From NCBI GenBank assembly GCA_018402685.1, contig JAGYIJ010000001.1:496001-560000 (forward strand): 64,000 nucleotides of DNA. The letters run 5' to 3'. Positions 1-8,962 of this stretch are shown here, piece by piece. The DNA comes from Aquiluna sp. (lineage in GTDB: Bacteria; Actinomycetota; Actinomycetes; Actinomycetales; Microbacteriaceae). Each line of letters opens with the position of its first letter. The stretch's first letter is position 1. The position numbers and the translations under genes are program-made. Under the pieces are notes generated by a model. That model worked only from the letters and a program-made list of their open reading frames with translations. It did no database searches and had not been told where the DNA came from.

Positions 1-2
1 TC

Positions 3-386
3 ACCAACACCCTTAGGTTGTTGCGGCTTCCTCTCGAGATTCAGAGCAAGGTGGCCTCAGGCGTGCTCTCTGCCGGTCACGCCAGGGCTCTATTGGCTGC
101 CCCGGACGCCGAGAGCATGATCGAGCTTGCAAACAGGACGATTCGAGAGGGAATCTCGGTTCGTGGACTGGAAGAGCTGGTTTCCGGCACCAAAACCAAA
201 CCCAAAAAGGCCAAGATCATCCCAGGTGGCAAGACCGACATGCTCAAGGAGATGGCTCAAGAGCTCTCCGACGAGCTAGACACCGTCGTGAAGATCAACC
301 TGGGCCGCAAGAAAGGCCAGCTGGTCATTGAATTTGGCAACATTGCAGACCTGCGCCGAATCGCAGATCAGATTCGCGGCAATTAG
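3..386 (+). CDS. parB: ParB chromosome-partitioning protein, C-terminal part (5' end outside window)
   Basis: The gene is cut by the window edge. Reading frame 3 is open from the first bases and begins inside the DNA-binding core: TNTLRLLRLP followed by SGVLSAGHARALL is the typical ParB helix-turn-helix region. After it come a linker and a C-terminal dimerisation segment ending near RRIADQIRGN. ParB loads at parS and, with ParA, segregates replication origins. A near-perfect parS lies 225 bp downstream inside the next gene, which supports the call. The stop overlaps the end of the convergent ddl gene by 4 bp. parA should lie just upstream, outside this window. Confidence 0.93.
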   Translation, partial: TNTLRLLRLPLEIQSKVASGVLSAGHARALLAAPDAESMIELANRTIREGISVRGLEELVSGTKTKPKKAKIIPGGKTDMLKEMAQELSDELDTVVKINLGRKKGQLVIEFGNIADLRRIADQIRGN

Positions 387-1318
387 CCGCTAAAAGCAAC
401 CCGCGCCAGCGCTGAGTAAGCACTGGCGAGAGTTTCACCCTGAGCCAAGATTGCCTGCGGCAACAAAGAGGTCTCGGTCATGCCAGGAGTGACGTTGGCT
501 TCTAGGAACCAGCAGTTGCCGTCATCGTCAACTATGAAGTCGATGCGGCTGAGGTGCCTAAGACCTAGGGCGTCAAAAATAGCGAGCGCATGTGCGGCCA
601 AAAGCTCCGATGTTTCACGTGAAACCCTCGCTGGCACAAAGTAATCAGTTTCTCCAGGGGTGTAGCGCTCGCTGTAGCCAAACCTGCCACTTTCCGGCAC
701 GATTTCGACCGCTGGAAGCGCTATTGGGCCGGCTCCAAGATCGACCACGCTCACCGAGACCTCGGTGCCAGCAACGAATCTTTCAACCATGACCAGATCG
801 TCATAGGCAAAGGCGTCAACCATTGCTTTGGAAAAGCCCTTTGCGCTCTCGACCTTGGTAACTCCCTGCGCCGAGCCGCTTTTCGCCGGCTTCACAACCA
901 GCGGGAACCCAAGCTCGGTGCCGACCATGGCCAGTACCGATTCAGCATTGAGTTCTTTGAAGGTCGAGCGAGGCAGGCTGATTGATTGCGGTGTCTTTAG
1001 TCCTGCACGCTCAGCAATGGTCTTTGCAACTGGCTTGTTCCATGCCAACCGGGCGGCATCTGAGCCCGCTCCAACGAATTTGATCTGGGCCAATTGCATG
1101 AGATCTTGCAAAGAGCCGTCTTCGCCAACTGCCCCGTGCAGGGTGGACCAGACCACGTCGGGCCGAGTGGCAATCAGGTGCCCGATCAGTTCGTTGTCTG
1201 GTTCCTTGATTTCAACCTCAACGCCGGCTTCTTGCAGCGCGTCTGCGACCCGACGGCCAGATTTCAGTGAGACATCGCGTTCGTGAGAGATTCCACCAGC
1301 GAGAATCAATACCCGCAT
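383..1318 (-). CDS. ddl: D-alanine--D-alanine ligase family (ATP-grasp)
   Basis: A 311-residue ATP-grasp enzyme that joins two D-alanines for peptidoglycan precursors. The N-terminal LAGGISHERDVSLKSG is the Ddl signature. STLHGAVGEDGSLQ, FPLVVKPAKSGSAQGV (ATP-binding lysine loop), SRIDFI and the Mg-binding FLEANVTPGMTETSL follow in the expected order. The size is slightly short for Ddl (usually 300-370). It overlaps parB tail to tail and carries the parS site. It is the last gene of a minus-strand run with the aminotransferase (2 bp gap), so the two are probably cotranscribed. Confidence 0.9.
   Translation of the reverse strand: MRVLILAGGISHERDVSLKSGRRVADALQEAGVEVEIKEPDNELIGHLIATRPDVVWSTLHGAVGEDGSLQDLMQLAQIKFVGAGSDAARLAWNKPVAKTIAERAGLKTPQSISLPRSTFKELNAESVLAMVGTELGFPLVVKPAKSGSAQGVTKVESAKGFSKAMVDAFAYDDLVMVERFVAGTEVSVSVVDLGAGPIALPAVEIVPESGRFGYSERYTPGETDYFVPARVSRETSELLAAHALAIFDALGLRHLSRIDFIVDDDGNCWFLEANVTPGMTETSLLPQAILAQGETLASAYSALARVAFSG
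611..626. promoter_or_regulatory. parS centromere-like site
   Basis: The 16-mer TGTTTCACGTGAAACC matches the universal bacterial parS consensus (TGTTTCACGTGAAACA) at 15 of 16 positions, including the whole TTTCACGTGAAA core. It lies inside the ddl coding sequence, as parS sites often lie inside genes close to oriC, and 225 bp from the end of parB. It should nucleate ParB loading. Confidence 0.93.
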
Positions 1319-1320
1319 GC

Positions 1321-2580
1321 TTAGGACCCAGACCCAAAGGTCTCATTGAGCTCTATTTGCTGGTTGATGACATTCGAGAGTCGCTTAATACCAACCGCTA
1401 CGTTCTCGGCGGTTGGGTGCGAGAAGCAAACCCTGATGTTGTTTGCCCCTCTGCCATCCCCATAGAACGCGGTTCCTGGGGTGTAGGCGACGAGCTCGGT
1501 CACAGCTAGTGGCAACATGTCTTTCGAGTTCAAGCCCTCGGGCAGCGTCAACCAGAGAAAGAATCCACCATCGGGCCGGGTGGTGTGGACCTTGGGTAGA
1601 TACTGCTGCACCGCTGACAGCGCGGCATCGCGCTTGGTCTTGTAGAGATCACGATATGTCGCGATCTGGCCCTGCCAATCCGAGATCGCCAGGTATTCGC
1701 TCACCAGCATCTGGGCAAAGGTCGCAGGGGACAAAATCGCCGACTCATTGGCAAGCACCAGCTTTTCCCTGATGGCTGGGGGCGCTAGCACGTAGCCAAC
1801 GCGAAGGCCCGGGGAGAAGATCTTGGAAAAAGAGCCCAGGTAGACAACGCCCTGATCGTCCAGTGACCTAATCGCCTTTGGAGGCTCTTGGCCAAAGTAG
1901 AGCTGGCCATAGGGATTGTCCTCGACAATCAAGATGCCCAGTTCGCGGCAGATCTTTAGAACCTCGACCCGGCGCTCTGCGGTGAGGGTCACACCACTGG
2001 GATTGGCAAAGTTTGGCACCAGGTAGAGCATCTTGACCTTGTGGCCGGTTTCGATGAGCCGCTCTGCGGCCTCTCTGAGGGCCTCTGGAGAGATGCCCTG
2101 GTCATCGGTGAAGACGTGCTCGATATGAGCTTCTTTGTGGCGGAAAATGCCAACCGCACCCACGTAGCTTGGTGCTTCGACCAGCACGACATCGCCCTGG
2201 TCTAAAAATAGGTCTGAGATCAACTCCAGAGCGTGCTGACTTCCGGTTGTGATCATGATGTCTTCAACGGAGCCGTGAACGCCCTCTAGGGCCATGATCT
2301 CTTGAATCTGCTCACGAAGTCTTGGGTCACCCTGGCCACCGCCATACTGCAGTGCATAGTTGCCCCGGGTGGCCATCATGGACTGGAAGGCCTTTTCGAT
2401 CAGGTCGCCATCAAGGGCGGAAACATCCGGCATACCGCCGGCTAGGGAGACCACCTCGGGTCTGGAAACTACTGAAAAGAGCGCCCTGACCTCGGACACA
2501 GCCAAGTTCTCGGCCCGGGCAGCATAGGAATGCTTCCACAGGTCAAAATTTGTGGCTTGGGTCAGGTCAATCTCAGGCAA
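1321..2580 (-). CDS. PLP-dependent aminotransferase (class I/II, 2-aminoadipate/LysN-like)
   Basis: 419 residues of fold-type I aminotransferase without the N-terminal GntR domain of MocR regulators. SLAGGMPDVSAL, TTGSQHALELI, PNFANPSG and the Schiff-base lysine in GSFSKIFSPGLRVGY are visible. Such enzymes transaminate aromatic, branched or 2-aminoadipate substrates; the actual substrate cannot be read from sequence. The start is a TTG with an AGGGGA ribosome-binding site a few bases upstream. It lies between trxA and ddl on the minus strand; this gene order next to parB is common in Microbacteriaceae. Confidence 0.88.
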   Translation of the reverse strand: MPEIDLTQATNFDLWKHSYAARAENLAVSEVRALFSVVSRPEVVSLAGGMPDVSALDGDLIEKAFQSMMATRGNYALQYGGGQGDPRLREQIQEIMALEGVHGSVEDIMITTGSQHALELISDLFLDQGDVVLVEAPSYVGAVGIFRHKEAHIEHVFTDDQGISPEALREAAERLIETGHKVKMLYLVPNFANPSGVTLTAERRVEVLKICRELGILIVEDNPYGQLYFGQEPPKAIRSLDDQGVVYLGSFSKIFSPGLRVGYVLAPPAIREKLVLANESAILSPATFAQMLVSEYLAISDWQGQIATYRDLYKTKRDAALSAVQQYLPKVHTTRPDGGFFLWLTLPEGLNSKDMLPLAVTELVAYTPGTAFYGDGRGANNIRVCFSHPTAENVAVGIKRLSNVINQQIELNETFGSGS

Positions 2581-2631
2581 CTAATCCCCTTTGGTTTAGC
2601 GGCCAGTTTAGTTCTTTGGGCCTCTGGTTGG

Positions 2632-2952
2632 CTAGAGCAGCTCTGCTAGCTCCTGCATGATTGCTGCCTTTGGCCGAGCTCCGACCAGCTGCTTGACGAG
2701 TGATCCGCCCTTGAAGACTCCAAGAAGCGGAATGCCGGTGACCTTGTATTCCATGGCCAGATTTGGCTCATCGTCAACGTTCACCTTGACCACCTTGATG
2801 GTGTCTGCGTTCTCTGCTGCAATCTCGTCGAGAATTGGCGAGACCATGCGGCATGGGCCGCACCACTCCGCCCAGAAATCAACAATTACTAGCTTGTCTG
2901 CTTCGAGTACTTCGGCTGCAAATGTTCCTTGCGTTGCCTCTACTGCCTTCAT
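2632..2952 (-). CDS. trxA: Thioredoxin
   Basis: 106-residue cytoplasmic thioredoxin with active site WAEWCGPCRM and the cis-proline in VTGIPLLGVF. It is the electron donor for ribonucleotide reductase and other disulfide targets, and is recycled by the TrxB encoded immediately upstream with a 7-bp gap. No signal peptide is present. Length and motif are standard. Confidence 0.97.
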   Translation of the reverse strand: MKAVEATQGTFAAEVLEADKLVIVDFWAEWCGPCRMVSPILDEIAAENADTIKVVKVNVDDEPNLAMEYKVTGIPLLGVFKGGSLVKQLVGARPKAAIMQELAELL

Positions 2953-2959
2953 GATTCTC

Positions 2960-3880
2960 CTAGTGGGAACTTAGATAGTGCTCTGCGTCAAGGGCAGCAA
3001 CGCAGCCAGATCCGGCTGCGGTGATGGCCTGTCGGTAGGTCGGGTCAATGACATCGCCACAAGCAAAAACCCCTGGCAATGAGGTTCTGGAGCTTCTGCC
3101 ATCAACCTCAATGAACTTCTCTTCAGTTAGTGTGACCTGATTCTCAACCAACCAAACCCGCGGGTCATTTCCGATTGCAATAAACAGACCCTCTAGCTCG
3201 AGGTCGGTTTTGGTTCCATCCACGGTGCTCTCGAGCTCAACACCGGTTAGCTGGCCATCGCCCTTGAGCTCTGAAACCGCCGAGTTCCAAATGAATTCGA
3301 TCTTTGGGTGATCAAAGGCGCGCTGCTGCATGATCTTGGAGGCCTTGAGGCTGTCGCGACGGTGAATTACGTAGACCTTGGAGGCAAACTTGGTCAAAAA
3401 CAGCGCCTCCTCCATGGCCGAGTCACCACCACCAACAACGGCAATGATCTTCTCGCGGAAGAAGAAGCCGTCGCAGGTCGCACACCAGGAAACACCGTGC
3501 CCGGACAGCGCCTTCTCGTTTGGAAGACCGAGCTCTCGGTAGGCGGCTCCGGTTGCCAAAATCACAGATCTTGCCTCGAAGGTCTCGCCAGCTCCGGTCT
3601 TCACGATCTTGGTCTCGCCAGTTAGATCGACCTCGGTAACGTCGTCAAAAAGAATTTCGGTGCCAAAGCGTTCGGCCTGAGCCTGGAAGCTGGCCATCAG
3701 ATCTGGACCCATTAGGCCCTCTGGGAAACCGGGGTAGTTTTCCACCTCGGTGGTCTTCATCAGCTCACCACCGGGTTCAACACTGGAGGCAATCATGAGT
3801 GGGTTGAGCTGCGCTCTCGCCGCGTAGATGGCGGCTGTGTAGCCGGCTGGGCCTGATCCAATGATGATTACTTCGCGCAA
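2960..3880 (-). CDS. trxB: Thioredoxin reductase
   Basis: FAD/NADPH disulfide oxidoreductase that reduces TrxA. VIIIGSGPAGYTAA is the FAD fold, SWCATCDGFF the redox CxxC, GGGDSAMEEA the NADPH fold and FACGDV the C-terminal FAD motif. I place the start at a TTG (3880) because it follows AGAAGG by 4 bases and gives the conserved short N-terminus before REVIIIG. An in-frame ATG at 3913 would add 11 unconserved residues. It forms an operon with trxA downstream, and murJ lies just upstream on the same strand. Confidence 0.95.
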   Translation of the reverse strand: MREVIIIGSGPAGYTAAIYAARAQLNPLMIASSVEPGGELMKTTEVENYPGFPEGLMGPDLMASFQAQAERFGTEILFDDVTEVDLTGETKIVKTGAGETFEARSVILATGAAYRELGLPNEKALSGHGVSWCATCDGFFFREKIIAVVGGGDSAMEEALFLTKFASKVYVIHRRDSLKASKIMQQRAFDHPKIEFIWNSAVSELKGDGQLTGVELESTVDGTKTDLELEGLFIAIGNDPRVWLVENQVTLTEEKFIEVDGRSSRTSLPGVFACGDVIDPTYRQAITAAGSGCVAALDAEHYLSSH

Positions 3881-3954
3881 TTTACCTTCTCTACTTTCCA
3901 ATGCGTGAAACATAGATGGTTATCTATTTATTCCACTAACTTAGCCCTGTAGGG

Positions 3955-5598
3955 CTATTTCCCACCAAACCTACCTCGCAATTGGCCAATCACTTCCCGA
4001 AGCTCGGTGGCACGCATTAACCAAAGCAGGGCCAAATAAACCAGCAGCATGGCAGAACCAACCAGCACGCTCGAAATGAGCGATGTCACAACGCGATCAA
4101 GTGCGAACGAACCCTCCGCAATCCCACCAAGTGACCACAACACCAGCACTCCGATTGCCGCAGCCGGAATCACCGCCAGGATATTTATCCCCAGCGAACG
4201 CCCAACCCCATAACCAGCCAGGCCTCCGATTCTCCTGCGCAAAAGCTGATAGGCAATCAAGCCTTGGATTATGACGCTGAACGCGGTCAGTAGCGCAATC
4301 GACACCACGAGCCACTCCTTGGGAGCCAAGAACCCAAGGGTGATAGCACCGGTGATGTGAATGGCAATCTGGATCGAGGTAAAAATAAACGGGGTCTTGG
4401 TGTCTTCGAGGGCAAAAAACGCCTTTTGCATCATGTAGACGAAGCTAAATGGCACCAAACCAATCATGAAGGCGGCAATCACGTTGCCAAGAGCGACGGT
4501 GCCGGGGTATTCACCAACAAACACCCTGGCAACCGGGTAGCTCAGAATTATCAACACAGCGGTCGACAGCACGCTGACCAGCCCGATCACCCGCAAACCA
4601 GTAGTCAGATCCTTTTTGAACTCGTCAATCTTGTTTTCGCTTGCGCTCTTGGCCATGCGAGTGAAATAGGCGGTTGCGATGGACACGGTAACCACCGAGT
4701 GCGGGAGCATGAAGATCAGCCAGGCAATCGCTGCGGCCGCAACCGATGCGACCGCATTGGTTTCGGTTCTTGCAAGCGCAGCTGTGGAGGCCACCGCGGT
4801 TTGCACCAAGCCACCGATCTGGGTCACCAAGACCATCGCTAGCGACCAGGATGCTGCCTTTAGGGCAGGACCTAGGCCAAATCCGCGCCAGCGGAAGTTG
4901 AACCTGAGTGTGATCCCTATCTTTTTCCAGCTCACCAAGAGAATCAGCGCCTGGGCGGCAACTCCCAAGGTCGCACTGCCAGCCAGTAGCGTGATGCGGT
5001 CGCCGCCCCAGTCGGTGATTGCGCGATCGCCGGTGGGGTCAGCGCCAAAGATGACGATGAAGGCGACCAGGCCGGCTAGCGAGACCACGTTGTTCAATAC
5101 CGGCGCCCACATAAAAGGCCCGAAGTGGCTTCTTGAGTTCAGGACCTCGCCGAAGACCGAGTAGATGCCATAGAAGAACAGCTGCGGCAAACACCAGTAG
5201 GCAAAAGCGGTTGCTAGAGCGAGCTGTTCCTCGGTCCAGCCAGAGGTGTAGAGCCGAACCAAAACTGGAGCGAGGATGGTGAAGACCAACCCGACAACAA
5301 AAAACACCGTGATCGCAAGGGTCACAAACCGGTCGATGTAGCCCTTGCCACCATCTGCCATGGCCCTTGCTCTAACCAGCTGCGGCACCAAAACCGCATT
5401 CAGCACACCACCAACGATGATGGCGTAGACGTTGTTTGGCAGCTGATTGGCAACACCAAAGGCGTCAGCGGCGTCCGTTGTGACGCCGATGGCAGCTGCC
5501 AACAGCACCGCTCTGGCAAAACCTAGGATCCTCGAGACGATTGTGCCCGAGGCCATGATCATTGAGGACCTGGCGACCGAGGGGTTTAGATCACTCAC
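3955..5598 (-). CDS. murJ: MurJ lipid II flippase (MviN family)
   Basis: 547 residues, about 14 hydrophobic segments. The N-terminal MIMASGTIVSRILGFARAV is the MviN/MurJ signature, and conserved arginine and charged residues line the first helices. It flips lipid II across the membrane for peptidoglycan synthesis. It lacks the long pseudokinase extension known from mycobacterial MviN. Its start overlaps the end of the upstream small membrane-protein gene by 8 bp, so translation is probably coupled. The murJ-trxB-trxA order is a conserved actinobacterial near-origin arrangement. Confidence 0.93.
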   Translation of the reverse strand: MSDLNPSVARSSMIMASGTIVSRILGFARAVLLAAAIGVTTDAADAFGVANQLPNNVYAIIVGGVLNAVLVPQLVRARAMADGGKGYIDRFVTLAITVFFVVGLVFTILAPVLVRLYTSGWTEEQLALATAFAYWCLPQLFFYGIYSVFGEVLNSRSHFGPFMWAPVLNNVVSLAGLVAFIVIFGADPTGDRAITDWGGDRITLLAGSATLGVAAQALILLVSWKKIGITLRFNFRWRGFGLGPALKAASWSLAMVLVTQIGGLVQTAVASTAALARTETNAVASVAAAAIAWLIFMLPHSVVTVSIATAYFTRMAKSASENKIDEFKKDLTTGLRVIGLVSVLSTAVLIILSYPVARVFVGEYPGTVALGNVIAAFMIGLVPFSFVYMMQKAFFALEDTKTPFIFTSIQIAIHITGAITLGFLAPKEWLVVSIALLTAFSVIIQGLIAYQLLRRRIGGLAGYGVGRSLGINILAVIPAAAIGVLVLWSLGGIAEGSFALDRVVTSLISSVLVGSAMLLVYLALLWLMRATELREVIGQLRGRFGGK

Positions 5599-6058
5599 GA
5601 CGCCTGCCTAACTTGATTGCCGTTCTGATCACACCGATGATGATCAGGGCAAACATAGCGACCGCAAGCGACACCAAGAGGAAAAGCTCGACGTCATAGG
5701 CGACATTGATGTCGACAATCACATCCTCACCAAGCCGCTCACCGGATTTCTGCTCGACCCAGACCGCAATCTGAACCGGTCCATTGGCAATCGCGGTGAC
5801 AGGAAGTTCGGCCAAAGCGGAGCTTTGGGGCGGAATTAGAACTTCAGCTGAATCCAACACCTCAAGCCGGAAGGAGGTTGCAACCCCCTTTACTACAACG
5901 GTCACGGTCTCGTCGGTGTTGTTTTTCACGGTGACGGGGATCCGGGAGTCTCTAGCAACCAGGTTTATGTTGCTGCCGGGGATAATCTCAACATCTGCCG
6001 CGCTGGCAGGCATCGGCAGCATCACAAGCGCCAGCAATAGCGCCAGGAAGCGTCTCAC
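5591..6058 (-). CDS. Short secreted/membrane-anchored protein in the DUF6049 position
   Basis: 155 residues: signal peptide (MRRFLALLLALVMLPMPASA), a beta-rich extracytoplasmic domain (about 22-120, with TVKNNTDETVTVVVKG typical of an Ig-like fold) and one C-terminal transmembrane helix followed by a basic tail. In larger actinobacteria a much longer protein (DUF6049, many hundred residues) sits between NUDIX and murJ. This one seems to keep only the C-terminal Ig-like plus anchor part. The function is unknown, though the context suggests a cell-envelope role. It overlaps both neighbours (4 bp and 8 bp), so NUDIX, this gene and murJ form one transcription unit. Confidence 0.75.
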   Translation of the reverse strand: MRRFLALLLALVMLPMPASAADVEIIPGSNINLVARDSRIPVTVKNNTDETVTVVVKGVATSFRLEVLDSAEVLIPPQSSALAELPVTAIANGPVQIAVWVEQKSGERLGEDVIVDINVAYDVELFLLVSLAVAMFALIIIGVIRTAIKLGRRRE

Positions 6059-6501
6059 AGAAGCAGCTCCAGCGCTTTTTGGGCCATTTTCTTCTCGTTC
6101 TCGTGTGCGAGGACCTCCACCAGCTCATCGAGCCCGAACCAGCGAACCTCTAGGACCTCTCCGGTTGGATCACCGGCAGCGCTCAGGCTGCCGGAGAGCT
6201 CCTTGAGCAGGTAGTGGTGAACAGTCTTGCGGATTCTGGTCTGTCCGACTCGGAAGCTGTAGTTGATTTCGCCAAGTTTGGTGATGATCTCACCTTGCAA
6301 ACCGGTCTCCTCCGCCACCTCTCTTGCGGCAGTTTGCTCTAAAGATTCATCGGCCTCAACGTGGCCTTTTGGCAGGCACCAATCCTTGCCACCACCGCGA
6401 TTGCGGTGGCAAATAAGGGCTGCCATTGGTGGGTTTGACTTCGAAACAATCAAACCGCCAGCAGAAACTTCAATGCTGGTCACAACGGCTTGGCTTCTCA
6501 T
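6055..6501 (-). CDS. NUDIX hydrolase
   Basis: 148 residues with a complete Nudix box (GHVEADESLEQTAAREVAEETG) preceded by CHRNRGGGKDWCLPKG, the form seen in the actinobacterial NUDIX encoded between pcnA and murJ. It hydrolyses a nucleoside diphosphate linked to another moiety; the substrate is unknown. It is divergently transcribed from pcnA across a gap of about 35 bp, so both promoters must overlap. Confidence 0.9.
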   Translation of the reverse strand: MRSQAVVTSIEVSAGGLIVSKSNPPMAALICHRNRGGGKDWCLPKGHVEADESLEQTAAREVAEETGLQGEIITKLGEINYSFRVGQTRIRKTVHHYLLKELSGSLSAAGDPTGEVLEVRWFGLDELVEVLAHENEKKMAQKALELLL

Positions 6502-6535
6502 AACCCAACTCTAATCGCCTCGCTGTGGCAAGCTT

Positions 6536-7960
6536 GTGCGCATGCAAGCGGTAGCCCAGGCTCTAGAGAATCTCGAGCAAAACACCAAGCACCCGCTGCT
6601 AACAAAGTTGGGTGAAGCCTTCGAAGCCGCAGGGCACGAACTCGCGCTTGTTGGTGGCCCGGTGCGGGATGCAATCCTGGGACGAGTCGCACCCGATATG
6701 GACTTCACAACAAGCGCCAACCCCGATCAGATCTTGAAGGTCGTGAAGCCCATATCCTCGGCAACCTGGGACATTGGCCGAGAGTTTGGAACCATCGCCG
6801 CTCAGATCGATGGCGAGCAGGTGGAAATCACCAGCTATCGCGCCGATAGCTATGACAAGACCAGCAGAAAACCAACCGTTGAGTTTGGTGACAACCTAGA
6901 AGACGATCTGATTCGCAGAGACTTCACTGTCAACGCCATGGCCCTGAGGCTCCCCTCGAGAGTCTTTGTTGATCCCCACCAGGGCCTCAGAGACCTGCTT
7001 TTAGAGACCCTGAAGACCCCAACCGACCCCGAGATCTCATTCTCCGATGACCCGCTGCGCATGATGCGCGCAGCGCGCTTCACCTCGCAGTTGGGTTTTG
7101 TGATTGAGCCCGAGACCTTCTCGGCAATGGTCAGGCTCAAAGACCGCATCGAGATCATCTCTCAGGAGCGCATAAGGGACGAGTTTTCCAAGCTCTTGCT
7201 ATCTAATAACCCAAGGGTTGGCCTCGAGGTTTTGGTTGAATCCGGTCTTGCGGAGCTGACCATGCCCGAACTGCCGGCATTGAAGCTCGAGATAGACGAG
7301 CACCACCACCACAAGGACGTCTATCAGCACACCCTCACCGTTTTGGAACAGGCCATCGACTACGAGAAGGAATATGGGCTGGAAAAAGACCTAACCCTGA
7401 GGCTCGCAGCCCTGCTGCACGACATCGGCAAGCCAGCAACCAAAAGCTGGAGCCCGGCGGTGGGGTTAGCTTCCACCACCACGATGTCGTGGGGGCAAAG
7501 CTGGCCAAAAAGCGCCTGACTCAACTTCGTTTCGACAACGACACCATCAAGGCAGTTTCCAGGCTGATCGAGCTCCACTTGCGATTCTTTGGTTACTCCG
7601 ATCAGCAGTGGTCAGATAGCGCCGTCAGGCGCTATGTCCGCGATGCCGGAGACCAGCTGGAGCGCCTGCACGCTCTCACCCGTGCCGATGTCACCACCAG
7701 AAACAAGCGCAAGGCTGATCGCTTGGCCCATGCCTATGACGATTTGGAGCAGCGAATCGCGGTTATTGCGCGAGCAGGAAGAACTCGAGGCAATGCGGCC
7801 AGAGCTCGATGGCGAGCAGATTATGGAGATTTTGAACCTCAAGCCCTCCAAGGAGGTTGGCCTGGCCTATGACTTCCTGATGGAGATCAGGCTCGACGAG
7901 GGCTCGATTGGCTATGACGAGGCCAAAAAGCGCTTGCTTGAGTGGTGGGCTAGCCGTTAG
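6536..7960 (+). CDS. pcnA: CCA tRNA nucleotidyltransferase / poly(A) polymerase family (two apparent frameshifts)
   Basis: Class II nucleotidyltransferase that completes or repairs tRNA 3' CCA ends. The N-terminus has LVGGPVRDAILGR and the catalytic DMDFTT; the ERIRDEF region follows; an HD domain with LLHDIGKPATK and, after frame correction, FHHHDVVGAKLAKKR follows. The frame breaks near 7455 (one base apparently missing in a G-rich run) and near 7770 (one base apparently extra). Both sides match the family, so I read one gene. The start is GTG 6536 or ATG 6542; with almost no leader the mRNA may be leaderless. It is divergent from NUDIX. Confidence 0.88.
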
Positions 7961-8002
7961 GCTTTCAAGGTTGCTCTAGGGCAACATGCAAAGAACCCTC
8001 CT

Positions 8003-8021
8003 GTCACGGAAAGACCGTGAC
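8003..8021 (+). promoter_or_regulatory. Leader hairpin upstream of rpsF
   Basis: Perfect 7-bp inverted repeat GTCACGG-aaaga-CCGTGAC, 29 bp before the rpsF start, followed by a strong GAAGGAGG ribosome-binding site. rpsF-rpsR operons in many bacteria have an autoregulatory leader that binds the S6:S18 complex through a CCG-containing element. This stem presents CCG on its 3' arm, and a further CCG occurs at 8021-8023. It could equally be a simple mRNA-stabilising hairpin. Confidence 0.45.
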
Positions 8022-8049
8022 CGTTTAGACCGAAGGAGGTGGGTGAACT

Positions 8050-8457
8050 ATGCAGAACTATGAGCTGATGGCCATTTTGGATCCAGCGCTAGATGATCGC
8101 ACCGTTAGCCCCATGCTCGACAAGTTCCTAAAGGTGGTCACCGAAGCTGGTGGCTCCGTGGACAAGGTCGATGTTTGGGGAAGACGTCGCATGACATATC
8201 CAATCCAGAAGCACGCCGAGGGTGTCTACGTTGTAGTCAACGTCACCTCCGGCTCCGATGCAGTAACCGAGCTAGACCGTCAGCTAAACCTGAACGAGTC
8301 CGTGTTGCGCACCAAGGTGCTACGTCTGGAAGATGCTGTTTTCAGCATCAACCCAATTGAGTTTGTGCCAGAAGAGAAGGCCCCTCGTCCAGCACGCGGT
8401 GGCCGTCCAGGCGGCGCTCGCGGCGGCAAGCGTCCGTCGGGACCAAGGGCTGACTAA
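8050..8457 (+). CDS. rpsF: 30S ribosomal protein S6
   Basis: 135 residues. [13 protein letters not shown] at the N-terminus and [22 protein letters not shown] are typical of S6. The C-terminus is extended by a Gly/Arg/Pro-rich tail (about 115-135), common in actinobacterial S6. First gene of rpsF-ssb-rpsR-rplI; its stop overlaps the ssb start (TAATG). S6 binds S18 in the platform of the small subunit. Confidence 0.98.
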   Translation: MQNYELMAILDPALDDRTVSPMLDKFLKVVTEAGGSVDKVDVWGRRRMTYPIQKHAEGVYVVVNVTSGSDAVTELDRQLNLNESVLRTKVLRLEDAVFSINPIEFVPEEKAPRPARGGRPGGARGGKRPSGPRAD

Positions 8458-8942
8458 TGGCTGGCGAAGTTAGCGTAACCATCGTCGGCAACCTCGCCGA
8501 TGACCCGGAGCTGCGCTACACCCAGGGCGGAGTGGCAGTTGTGTCAATTCGCGTTGGTTCGACACCGAGGACCTTCAACCGTTCCACCAACGAGTGGGTA
8601 GACGGCGACACCGTATGGGTGCGCTGCACCGCATGGCGTGAGGTTGCAGAGAACGTGGCTCAGTCACTGACCAAGGGCGCCCGCGTGGTTGTCTCTGGTC
8701 GCCTGAAGCCAGCATCTGCCTACCAAACCGCGCAGGGCGAGGCCAGAGCCTCACTGGAGATGGAAATCGACGAAGTCGGTCCATCACTGCGCTACGCAAC
8801 TGCAAGCGTTACTCGCAGAGCCCGCGAAGGCGGCGCTGTTGAGTCCCCTTGGGGCGGAAACCAGAGTGCACCGCAGGTGCAATCAGGTGCCGACGCCTGG
8901 GCAAACCCTGGCGATCAGCCATCCGACGAAGCACCGTTTTAG
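8457..8942 (+). CDS. ssb: Single-stranded DNA-binding protein
   Basis: 161 residues: an OB-fold (about 1-110; VTIVGNLADDPELRYT, VRCTAWREVAENVA), a flexible Gly/Gln-rich linker and the acidic partner-docking tip DEAPF. Located in the canonical slot between S6 and S18 genes and translationally coupled to rpsF by a 1-base overlap. It protects ssDNA in replication and recruits repair proteins. Confidence 0.98.
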   Translation: MAGEVSVTIVGNLADDPELRYTQGGVAVVSIRVGSTPRTFNRSTNEWVDGDTVWVRCTAWREVAENVAQSLTKGARVVVSGRLKPASAYQTAQGEARASLEMEIDEVGPSLRYATASVTRRAREGGAVESPWGGNQSAPQVQSGADAWANPGDQPSDEAPF

Positions 8943-8962
8943 AAATTTATTAGGAGAATCAA

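Noticed and set aside
828-1286. 152-residue open frame on the plus strand inside ddl
   Set aside because: Antisense shadow of ddl with low-complexity Ser/Ala content and no RBS or motif.
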